From positions 62,001 to 126,000 of the forward strand of contig JAUJYN010000071.1 in assembly GCA_030737835.1 (NCBI GenBank): a DNA stretch of 64,000 bases. Reading direction: 5' to 3'. A program made the position numbers and the translations under genes. Positions 23,184-32,929 of this stretch are shown in pieces. The stretch comes from Acorus gramineus. Taxonomy: Eukaryota; Streptophyta; Magnoliopsida; Acorales; Acoraceae. Each line of letters opens with the position of its first letter. Positions within the stretch are counted from its first letter, which is position 1. The notes under the pieces were generated by a model, which was given only the letters and a program-made list of their open reading frames with translations, did not search any database and had not been told where the DNA came from.

Positions 23184-25503
23184 CCAATCGATATCAGTTG
23201 AAGCAGAGCATTCTCGGCCGTTCGATCGGTGTCGGATGGATGGGGATGTCCCGCCCCCTGCAGTCGGTGGAGCTGCCGCTGTTAGATTTGAGGGAGATCG
23301 ATTTTGGACGGTTCTTTCCTTCTTCGCTTCTTCTCTGCTACTGCCACCCTCTCTCGTCCTGCTTTCGACTCCTGTAATGGGCCTGCCTTCGCCCACTAAT
23401 CATTTTGATTTTAGCGCTCTTACACACAGTCTTTTTTATAACCCGTTTTACCACCCTATATGTTATGATAACATAGTATATACTACACTATTATAGTGTA
23501 TGAGTCCTATCATAATATATGACCAAAAAATAAATTTTATTTTTTCACTATGAAAAAAAATACACTAATGTATCTCAGTATATACTTCATTTCATATAAC
23601 AACATGTATTTCAAATGGTGAATGTATGATTAGACGGTTGCCTTGATTATTATGAAAAGTAAAATAAATATCTACATAAATTTGTACATGTTTTTCTAAA
23701 AATTAAAAAATAATCATTCATTACAGTAACAGAGTATATATATTATTGCATGTATTATGTATACACTCACAAGTGAGTGTAGTTGAAGTGTATACCTCTA
23801 AAATCTGAGATGTAAAACGTTTTGAGTATGTCAATGCCTTTATTTATGGGATCGTAGCTCTTCTTCACATGGAAAATCAAAATGTTGCGTTAAGTTCTTT
23901 TTCTAACCTCGGCTTTACTCTAAAACATAAATTTATAAAGCGTACAGAAAATGTTATATATGCTTTAACATAGGACGGAATGCAATAATAATATGATTAG
24001 ATACATATTTTTAAATCAAATACCATTATATCCGTATCCGCTTTGAAATATTTCAGATGTAACCATTTTATTCAAATATCAAATATCTGAATAAAATTTT
24101 AGGTACGTATCCAGATTAGACACTTTTTTTTTTACTAATTAACAAATTTACAGCCACACATTTTCAAGTCAAACATGTGTTATAGGTAGATCAACTTAGA
24201 ATTAGGCAGATCAGCTTATAATTTTTGAATGATCGAGTATCACATTATACATTATTTATAATTGTTTCTCTTCTAACGAGTGAGTGAGTGAGTGAGTGAG
24301 GTAGCATTTGGAAATGTGTTTAGATGAGTTTTTTTATTTTTGAAAAAAAAAACAAAACAACCGCGTGAATATGTTTTCAAGTAGTTCCACAAAAGCAAAC
24401 CTAAATTTGTTTGACTTTCAGTACAAAATATATATTTTTTACAAAAGCAAAGAAAAACGATCTTTTTAGGATTCGAATTTTATTGAACTATTTTATATAA
24501 AATCATACTTTTAAAAGCGTTTTCAAATGCATAGTCGCGTAGAAAAAATAGCCAAAATTTATAGCGTAAAAGGAGGAGGCACACCTTAATAAATTGTATA
24601 CGCTGCTAATTTTTATGGACACATATGTTAATATTCATATTCAAATACAAATATTTTTTTCAGATAATTAACATGTCTAATTACAATCATCAGTGGGTGT
24701 AATAAATTAAAATGTTAGAGGCTGAGAGACAATTCAAATTAAAAAACTACAGGTTAAATTTCAAACTTTAAGATTTTTTCTTTTTCTCCAGAAATTATAG
24801 AAAGATAATGCTAGTGTCATTTAAAATATGGAGCTTATGATTATCTTATAAAATGATTGAATGTAAACATGTGCAAGTTTATACTACAAAGTAGATTCAA
24901 ATATTTTCAAATGAGTATCTTTATATCCTCATTTGTATTTTAGTTTTTCAAAAATTAGATAATTTTTAATTTTCGTATCACCCACCCTGATGGGAGAAAA
25001 AAAATGTCATTCTTGAATCTTTCCAAGGTCGCAAGCACCCATTTGTGTAGAAGGATGGATGTGAAATTGGATAGAACAAAAATGAATAGGCTTAGAAAAC
25101 CTATTTGTGTGCAAAGAATAAGTGGTATAACAATCTATATTATGATTATTATCTATATTATATTACTATATAAAAGGCCCTTAAACTAAAAAATGTTCAT
25201 TTTATCACTTTACCCTCCCAATCAATTCGATTCCATGAAAATCCACTTACACCTCTTTAATCATACACAACTAATATGATCCTCAACTAATTAATATAAG
25301 ATACACTCACGTACTTATGGTACATAAAAAAATTTAAAAATATGTCAATTTTTAAGAGTAATCAGTCATTCACTAGATCAACACAACCCAATAAATCATA
25401 AAATAAAATAAACGAACTATATATGTATGCACTTTTCTTACATCATCCTTAAATTTCAAATTGATTAATTGATGCTCATGACAATTTTTTACTTCTATTT
25501 TAG
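23184..25503. other. CUL4 5' flank and AT-rich intergenic DNA
   Basis: The first 200 bp are GC-rich and include the CUL4 5' UTR or promoter-proximal region; the CUL4 frame stays open to a Met at 23396. Beyond that the DNA is AT-rich, with a (GAGT)n microsatellite at 24278-24300. A dispersed repeat near 25190-25430 is shared with 30085-30233 and 32240-32640. No gene was recognised. Confidence 0.55.
25190..25430. repeat. Dispersed AT-rich repeat related to 32240-32640
   Basis: Shares CAACTAATTAATAT, GATACACTCAC, ACTTAT.GTACATAAAAAA and CAGTCATTCACTAGATCAAC with 32360-32470, in the same order and orientation. It lies directly upstream of the CACTA transposase exons and may be part of that element. 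Confidence 0.55.
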
Positions 25504-26386
25504 GTGTTAGCGGATAAAAATAAAAGAAACCGTGAACAACAAGGCTTGCTCCATAGGACTGGAAGGACATCATTTGCAGAGCTACGTAGGAAGGTAATTT
25601 GTGAGTTTACTTAATAATTTATTATTATAAATATTTAAATTAGTTAATTGTGTATTTTATATCCTTGCAATAGTTGGCTAGCAAAGGGGAGGCTACAGAT
25701 CGAATGAGTGTGTTTGTAAAATCACGTCAAGACAAGAGTGGTCGTGCACCTGATGAAGAAACAGCGGAGGTCATTGTAAATGTATATTAGGAAATCTCTA
25801 TCTTGTAACAAAATATGATATTCAAATTGTAGTTTTTTTATACTCATAATTCTAACACAATGTATGTAAATATGTTTTGCAGTCTCAGATGGAACATCGA
25901 CTTTCTGATGTGCCAGAGCCCGAACAAACACAAGCTATTCGAGAGAGAGTTTTCACTTCAGTGATGGGACCTGATGGACATGGTCGTGTACGAACATTTG
26001 GTTTTGGTCCCTCCCCGACAGACATATTTGGTCGACCACATATATCATCGAGGCCTTCTCAAGAATTATTGGATAGGATGCGTGAGGAGATTCGTAAGGA
26101 GATTCGAGAGGAGATTCGAGATGAGATTCGAGATGAGATTCGAGAGGAGGTGCGTAATCAGTTAAGAGAAGAGATGCATAGTGAGTTGCAAACTGCTGTA
26201 CTAGTAGCAGTACGAGCTCACATGGAGTGTCCACGTGTGGCGACAACAAACCCTTCTACTAGTGGACAGGTAAACTATTACATATACCGTTATGTATTTG
26301 TTATTATTTATAAATATTATAACATATGATAATTTTGTTTGTAGGTTCCCGATGCATGTAGTTCGCATCGTCCACAATCTCCTTGA
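25504..26386 (+). pseudogene. CACTA (En/Spm, Ptta-type) transposon protein, C-terminal exons
   Basis: Four exons can be modelled with matching phase and GT-AG junctions: 25504-25593, 25674-25775, 25883-26269 and 26345-26386 (stop). Together they give about 205 residues of the plant Ptta/En/Spm transposase family (Transposase_24 type), with recognisable pieces such as RTGRTSFAELRRK and RERVFTSVMGPDGHGRVRTFGF. A repetitive REEIR/RDEIR coiled-coil (bases about 26080-26160) lies near the end. The upstream two-thirds of the protein and the larger TNP2 transposase are absent, so this is a remnant although the visible exons have no stops. A CACTA-type terminus lies downstream at 30061 in the expected orientation. 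Confidence 0.75.
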
Positions 26387-28997
26387 TCGGCCGAGTTAGC
26401 ATTGTAAAGATTTTGAGAGAGTAAGTTTTTTTTGTTATCCAAATCACTTTCATGGATGAACTTAGACCTTTGTTTCTTGTTTTATGACATGCTAAATAGA
26501 ATTGCTTTTAACTAGAGAGTTAACATATGGGATTTTGTTCCTATCTAGTTTTATGTGATCCTAGAAAGTTGGCAAGAGATTCTCTAGTTTCAGTATCACT
26601 CCCATGAAGCATATCATTAAAACATCAAACCAATAGACTCATGTTTTGGATGGAGCAGTAAATACATTTTTTGTTTTTTTGTTTTCCATTCTCCATTTTG
26701 GGTATTTGTGTTTTTATTGTTTGATTTTGTGATGGGAGGAGGTGCAGTGGTTTTGATGGGGATGGTGTTGATGATGCCATTGTTGGTGAGTGGAGGAGGG
26801 CATGACTATGGGAAGGCTATTGGGGTAAGTCTCTGTCTCTCTCAAATGGATTTGATAGAGGTGATTTTGATGTTTATTGTTTTAATTTATTTGTTTTACT
26901 CGTTGATCTCTCATTGGATTTTAAGGGTTTGGGTTGTCACTTTCTCAAAAAGTTCACCACCCCAAAGTATCCATTGGTTGCATGACTTGAATAATATACT
27001 GAGAAACAACGAGTTCTATAAGAACCAAATGCTCATCAACTTCATGGTTTAATGATTGATCAACCAAGGCTAAATCATAGCACCCCTTCTATTTGAAGTT
27101 ATTCAAATCATACTCAACCATTTAGTTCAAGATGATGTATGTAATAGTCATACAATTAACTGAATTTCAGAACTTGAACCCCACCGCAATTGCGCAAATT
27201 GAGAATAATAAATGTTTAGCATTGTCACTTGATATTTTTTCCACTAGAGATCTCCATTTTTTCCAATAATCCCTACCTAGTTAGAACCTCCTAAAACAAA
27301 ATGTAGTGTTCAAACATGATAAAAGTTTCCAAATGATAGACTGGGATCATAAACAGACTAGCAAGTAATGCAGAAAGATGTGTGGACATATTGCACTTGG
27401 TTGTTGTAGATGAGCCACAAATCTAAACGATAGAAAAATAAAAAATGTGTGCATATGTCCATAAAACCACTAAAGGATCTCCAGTGAAGTAGTTGCATGT
27501 TTATGCTTTAAGAATCTGGACATCCATTTAGTTTGGGTCACTTATAACATTTTCATAATTTAGAAGGCCAATCCTAATTGTCATCATCACCTTCGTACCT
27601 AACTTAGAACTTTTTGCATGTATTTCACATACTAGTGGTAGAGCATACATCTAAAATCATTCAGTTATTTATGTACTTTCACCATATTTATAATGTATTA
27701 TTATGAATTTACACGCATGTACCAAACGGAATCTTTGCTAAATATCTGCCATATTTGAACTTGATGACTATGGTCTGGAAATGTTGTTTTTTGGAATATA
27801 GTAACACATTAAACAAACTTTTGTTACTGGGTACCGTTAAAATTAGTTGGTTTAAGACTTGGCTAGGAACCTGGATTGTTGGATGTGCTGTAAAGGTGGT
27901 TATGGTTGTCAGAGTGGGGTTTCATGCATAAATTTTTGGATATTGAGTTATCCTGAGATTTTCTTTTTAATCAGGGTGCGAAATTGTAAGCGAAATCTGA
28001 GATGTGTCATTTTTCCCCAATTGATTGCTGTTTTCTTTTATAGCATCCCATTTCTGTCAAAGTCACGGCAAATTAAGTCTGTTGATTTTTGGAAATTAAT
28101 AGCTTGTCTAACACCTAAGAGATCTTTTATAGTAGTTGAGATTGCCACTGGATTGTACATCGGTTTCTTGTGTAGTTAGTTTGCAAATAAAATACATAAA
28201 TTTTAGACTTGGGAATGTGGGGAAATTGAAATTGGGAAGAAACAGTCTTGAGAATGCATGGGGTGTGCAAGTTTTCAGTGTTTAGCTTCATGTGGGATTA
28301 ATTGATCTGAAATGGACTAAATATAGCATGTGTTTTGTGATATATGAAGTGAGATGTGACATGAAAGTGAGAAGAGTTTAGCATGAAAGCTCTGGAAAAA
28401 TTGTGAGGAAGACTCGGATTGATGTAAGATAATGGCGTGTTAGTTGTGACCTTGATTTGATGTGATCTTGGATGAAATCATGAAAAGCTTTTTATGTTAG
28501 TTTCTTTTAAACATGTGCATGTTAAACATGTGCATGTTGCGGTGTTTGTTACCTCATTAAGCCATGATTTACTATTTAAATTTGCTTCTATATCTACATG
28601 TACAGTTGTTTCTGTTGAAGTCTAAGACTCTCAAATCTATTTCTATTAAGAAAAGTCATGCATTATGCTTGTTTAAAAAAATGCTTAGTAAGAATCACAA
28701 GATTCTGCCTGTACCAATTATGGGACCTGGCAATCTGTCTTCTTAAGATATTTGTGTAGTGAATGAAATAGATATTTCCTTATTTCTGCATTAGTTATGA
28801 CACACACTGACATTTTTTTTGCTATTCTTTTGGCATCTGATCATTGTATGGACTTTTGCAACCACACCATCTAAAAATTGACAAGGTGCAAGTTATTGAA
28901 GGCAGGAAAAACTATATATCTTTGACATCTTATCATTGTGTGCCTGCATCTTTTTTCTGATTTAAATAGACATTGATTTTCCTTCATTTTAATGTAG
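26387..28997. other. Low-coding region inside the presumed CACTA remnant
   Basis: About 2.6 kb with short open frames only. At 26729-26830 a short frame reads as a hydrophobic leader followed by GGGHDYGKAI and a possible donor (GGTAAGT). The HDYGKA piece recalls the first exon of plant GH9 endoglucanases, but this is too short to assert. A 14-bp tandem repeat (TAAACATGTGCATG) lies near 28507-28534. Nothing else is recognised. Confidence 0.4.
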
Positions 28998-29306
28998 AAC
29001 GGACCATATCTTTGTCACAAAGATGGGATCATCCTTCGGTGTCCACGTGTAAGTATAACCTTTCTTTCAGAAGAACATGTTTTGTGTTGATATGCTACCT
29101 TTTGCATTTTTTGTCTGTTATGATTCAAGATATATATTTTTTTTGTAAACAGGTTAAAGAGGAACCATCACTTTGGGAGAATCCCTATTCTGCTACAACT
29201 TCATGGAAGCCATGCGCAGAACGTTGAGACAATTTGAATTACCTTATTGGGAGCACAATCCATATTCATACACGCTGAGGGTGGCTTAAATCAGCAAAGG
29301 ATAGCT
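28998..29306 (+). pseudogene. O-fucosyltransferase (GT106-type) exon remnants
   Basis: Two exon-like segments with good splice borders: 28998-29048 (17 codons, includes KDGIILRCP) and 29153-29306 (begins VKEEPSLWENPYS, then SWKPCAER). They join in phase and match the start of the catalytic region of plant O-fucosyltransferase-family glycosyltransferases, Golgi type II membrane proteins. The second exon carries a TGA right after CAER, and a frame change before the family motif HAEGGLNQQRIA (about 29268-29303). No downstream exons follow. It is therefore a broken gene fragment. It lies between CACTA coding exons and a CACTA end, suggesting transposon capture. Confidence 0.65.
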
Positions 29307-29744
29307 GTATGTATCCGGTTTCATTGAAATTGAACAGTTGATTTGAATTTTGTATTTGAAGTCTTGGTTAAATTTAGCAATTGCGTTGCCACTCCCTCAC
29401 TTCTCTTATTTTTATGTGTAAAAATGATCATGTTCAGTAAACTGGCTGATCAGTCAGAAACATCTTCTAATAGCAGTTCTTTTTGTTTAAGGTTTATGAT
29501 ATGTGTGTTCTTTATGTTAAATCACCACATAAATACACCAAATTACTATGTCTAAGACAATCTAAGTTGTCTGCAAGACACTTATCAAGAGAAGCCATCT
29601 ATCTAATAAAACATGATTTTTTTTTTCAAGGCCTTAGAATGTTGTTTTACAGGCTTAGCAAAATATTTATTTTTATTTTTGATCTTATGGGATCTACTGC
29701 ATGTCTTTCTAAAATCTCAAATAAAAATAAAAAAAATAAAAACA

Positions 29745-30061
29745 TTATTTGCGACGGTTTAAGCCTCTGTCGCAAAAGTCAAAAAATAAAAATAAAAATG
29801 TTTTTTTGCGACAGCTAGTTTATCCGTCGCAAAACATGTAGTTTACACTACTATAGTAAAAAGGAAGTATTTGCGACGGTAGCAAAACCGCTATAAAAGA
29901 TATTTGCGACGGCTAAAAACCGCTGCTATTCTTTTGCGACGCCGTTTGGTACGACGGAACCCAAACCGCCGCAGAACCGTCGCAAAAGGGTATTTGCGAC
30001 GGTTATATAGGCTATTTGCGACGGTTTCAAACCGTCGCAAAAAATGCTTTTTCTTGTAGTG
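29745..30061. mobile_element. CACTA terminus and 216-bp CACTA-ended element with GCGACGG hairpins
   Basis: The right end ...TTTTTCTTGTAGTG (to 30061) is the reverse of the plant CACTA terminus CACTACAAGAAAAA. A CACTA also starts at 29846, so 29846-30061 could be a separate miniature element of 216 bp. From 29748 onward there are at least four short inverted pairs TTTGCGACGG / CCGTCGCAAA (one arm may be GACAG). These are the subterminal binding-site type expected near CACTA ends. The 3 bp flanking the 216-bp unit differ (TTA, TAT), so a simple independent insertion is not proven. No protein is encoded. Confidence 0.65.
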
Positions 30062-30084
30062 TATGAAATATTCATACAAATAAT

Positions 30085-30233
30085 AATAATAATAATGGGA
30101 TACCATTCTTTACACCTAATGGATAAAAATATATAACGATTTTTTAATGACAATAAATTATTCACAATATTAAATCAACCCAATAAAACAAAAAAAAAAC
30201 CAACATATAATATACTCGTACACAAAAATAAAT
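30085..30233. repeat. Dispersed AT-rich repeat, permuted relative to 32462-32640
   Basis: The block ATACCATTCTTTACACCTAA...AATATAT (30091-30145) is followed by AAATCAACCCAATAAAACA and ATATACTCGTACA. The same two blocks occur at 32550-32640 and 32462-32523 but in the opposite order. This suggests an ancestral tandem array split by the MULE insertion at 30234. Confidence 0.5.
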
Positions 30234-32232
30234 GAAATTTTAGTTTTAAGTCCTTGTAAACTTTGCTATTTTAGGATTGATCCCTGGCTTCTTTCAAATA
30301 TTTTTTAAATCCCTCAAATACAATGGTTAATCTGATTTTAGTCCCTTAACACACTTTCCGTCAACATATCGGTGAATAGTCCCTTTATTGTTAGGTTTCC
30401 GTTTACAAATTTTATGAAATTCCTAAAGTGCCCTTCTACACTTTTAATATCAAAACTACACATTTGTTTATTAGATACCCAAATTTCACATGATCTCACA
30501 TGATTGCCCCCAACTATTACTTCTTAAACCCCACTGTTTATAAAAATCTCCATTGAAGCAAAACTGTCTTTCACCTGCTCCTCCATTTTGTTCGTCTCCT
30601 CTCCTTCACCGCTCACTCACATGGAGGCAATGAAGAAGTCAATGGCGACGACGCCAATGCCGACAACAACAATGTCTGAATTTATAAGTACTTGGTATTT
30701 GCAATATATATATATATATAAAGTGTTTGATAAAATGCTTAAAACAATGTATATACAAAGTGCTTGATAAAATGCTTGAAACAAACCTATACACAACATA
30801 TCTTTGAGTTTGATTCCCTCTACAACTTCAACTTGGTTAGTGTTCTTCCATCCTGCAAATGAACAAGTCCAAACTTATCAACGGTACTTGCATATTTTCT
30901 GAATATAGGAAAGCAAAACACAATGAAAGAAAAAAAGGGATTCCATGTATGGATCAACTAATAAATCTGAACAAAAAAAATATAAGATTTCAGCAGAAAC
31001 AATGAAAAATGACCCCTTCTCCAACCTCCTAGGACATGTTAGATATAAAATCCTGAGTAAGATATAAAAGATGTGACATCAACAGAAGATCTCATGTTCT
31101 CATCCTCATCATTTGACGTCACGTCATCAGCAGCAGAAAACCGACTCTGGGAGGTAACTCTTACAAAAACCGCAGTATACTGTGAAATTTCATGACTCCA
31201 CATCAGTAGGAGACAACTGGCTATAGGAGGTAAACAATTGGTAATCCAGGGGATTTAATCTCAACAGACTAATAAACCATTGGCATCTTGCAGTGGCCTT
31301 CTTCAGCTAATGTCATCATATTGCAATGATTTTCATTCATTAGAATTGTTTTTTTGTTTTGCATACATGTATTTTGCACCCCATTTCTGGTATTCTTCCA
31401 AAAGCCACCATGATAAAATGTGACTTTAAAAGGTGTCTCATCCATGAAAACACCTATATCAAATAAAGATTTTGATAAATGAATGATACACATATTTACC
31501 AAACATAGAGTTTCACTACTATGATATGCAAAACATTTCAACCCTAATAAATGACCTAAACCTAGCATTCAAATCCTATATGAACCCAACTCTGACATCG
31601 TAAATGAAATCCCCATAAAGGAAACCATACACCATGGCATAATCAGTTTTCTGACATGGAGTATCAGTACTATGATACACACAACATTTCAACGTTAAAT
31701 GACCTAAATCTAGCATTCAAACCCTAGATGAGCCCAATTGTCATATTTCAAATGAAATAGCAAAGTCAAAAGAAACCATACCCCATGTCTATAATCAATT
31801 TTCTGAAGAAAGAAAACTAAGCAACATGAAAAAACCCATACGGTCAGATCCTTCCATACATTGATCTTCAGAATCTGAACAAAAGAACCCCCCATTCACG
31901 CGAACTCTTCTTCTACAGAAAGACTCGTCTTCCTCGCACTACCAAGAAGAAACTCACATCGGTTTTAAATGGTGGGAAGTGGAGAAGCTTTGATTGCAGG
32001 GACAACATTTTTTTTATGGTGGGGACAAGGGGTTTGTAGGGTACTAAAAGGATATTTTAGGGTACAAGGGTAGTTTAGGCATTTTTAAGTTTTATTAACC
32101 CCATTGTGACGGAAGTGTGTTAACTGACTAAAACCAGGTTAACCATTGGATTAGAGAGATTTAAAAAATTTGAAAGAAGCCAGGGATCGATCCCAAAATA
32201 TCAAAGTTTAAGGGATTTAAAACTAAAAATCC
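30234..32232 (-). mobile_element. Deleted Mutator-like element (MULE) with long TIRs
   Basis: The left end (30234-~30400) and the right end (~32060-32232) form a long imperfect inverted repeat. Matching pieces include TTAGTTTTAA, TCCCTGGCTTCTTTCAAA, AATGGTTAA and TTAACACACTTCCGTCA (with one extra T on the left). The 2.0-kb length and long TIRs are typical of MULEs. On the minus strand near 31420-31460 the short piece MDETPFKVTFYHGGFW matches the N-terminal region of plant MULE transposases. No transposase core, zinc knuckle or intact frame remains. The 9 bp outside each end do not match, so the target duplication has decayed or the ends are a few bases off. Confidence 0.68.
31405..31568 (-). 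pseudogene. MULE transposase N-terminal remnant
   Basis: An open stretch contains GVFMDETPFKVTFYHGGFWKN, a motif near the start of many plant MULE transposases that is normally followed by a GGxV segment. Here the resemblance ends quickly. The rest of the protein is missing, so this is only a relic within the deleted MULE. Confidence 0.5.
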
Positions 32233-32239
32233 TAAAAGG

Positions 32240-32640
32240 TAATTTTAAAATAGGAATATCAATCCTATAACAATTCATTCATACAGCCATTTGACCATTT
32301 TATCTCTACCAATCTTTTCAATCCCCTGACAATCCATTCACACCTTTTAATTTTATGCAACTAATACTCTCAACTAATTAATATCAGATACACTCACCTA
32401 CTTATAATACATAAAAAATTAAAAAAGCATATCCATTCTTAAGGACAATCAGTCATTCACTAGATCAACCCAACCCAATAAATCATAAAACAAAATAAAC
32501 CAACATATCAAATACTCGTACAGTAAAAAAATAATTTAAAAAAAAATCAAATTCAGATACCACTCTTTACACCTAATGGATAAAAATATATAAAGATTTT
32601 AAATGACAATCAATTATTCACAGTATTAACCGAACCTGCT
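32240..32640. repeat. Dispersed AT-rich repeat downstream of the MULE
   Basis: Shares long stretches with 25190-25430 (CAACTAATTAATAT, CAGTCATTCACTAGATCAAC) and, in permuted order, with 30085-30233 (CTTTACACCTAATGGATAAA, ATACTCGTACA). It is non-coding. Confidence 0.5.
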
Positions 32641-32752
32641 GCGACGGGCGCAACGGTTGTGACTTCAGCAACGGGCACAAGGACGACGATGGTGATGGGC
32701 GCGAGGATGGTGACGCAACGATGAGAACGGCCGCTCTCTCAGTGAGGCTCTC

Positions 32753-32929
32753 TGCTCCGATACTATGTTAAAAATAAGAGAGAGAAAATAATAATGAAAC
32801 CCTAAAACTCTTGTTTTATTAGAGAGGGACTAAAACCCTTTATATAATAGTACAAGATAGTGTTACACGTGTAACACACTAACAAACTAATATCATAACA
32901 AACTGATATATAATCTAACACATTTAACA
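32753..32929 (-). mobile_element. Short LTR (164 bp) with primer-site remnant, copia/TRIM type
   Basis: The segment 32766-32929 begins TGTTAAA and ends TTTAACA, a perfect 7-bp terminal inversion typical of LTRs. Directly left of it, GCTCCGATACTA reads on the minus strand as TAGTATCGGAGC, close to the initiator tRNA-Met primer site TGGTATCAGAGC. The element therefore points to the minus strand and only its 5' LTR and leader survive (about 32640-32765, GC-rich). Such small LTRs are seen in TRIMs and some copia elements. Confidence 0.6.

Noticed and set aside
22755..23201. Plus-strand open frame of 148 codons
   Set aside because: It is antisense to CUL4 exon 1 and starts in a microsatellite; its Arg/Glu and Gly-rich product is a shadow.
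26708..27052. GH9 endoglucanase first exon
   Set aside because: Only about ten residues (GGGHDYGKAI) are suggestive and no further exon follows, so I did not list it as a gene.
28998..29306. Functional O-fucosyltransferase gene
   Set aside because: A stop after CAER, a frame change and the lack of downstream exons rule this out.
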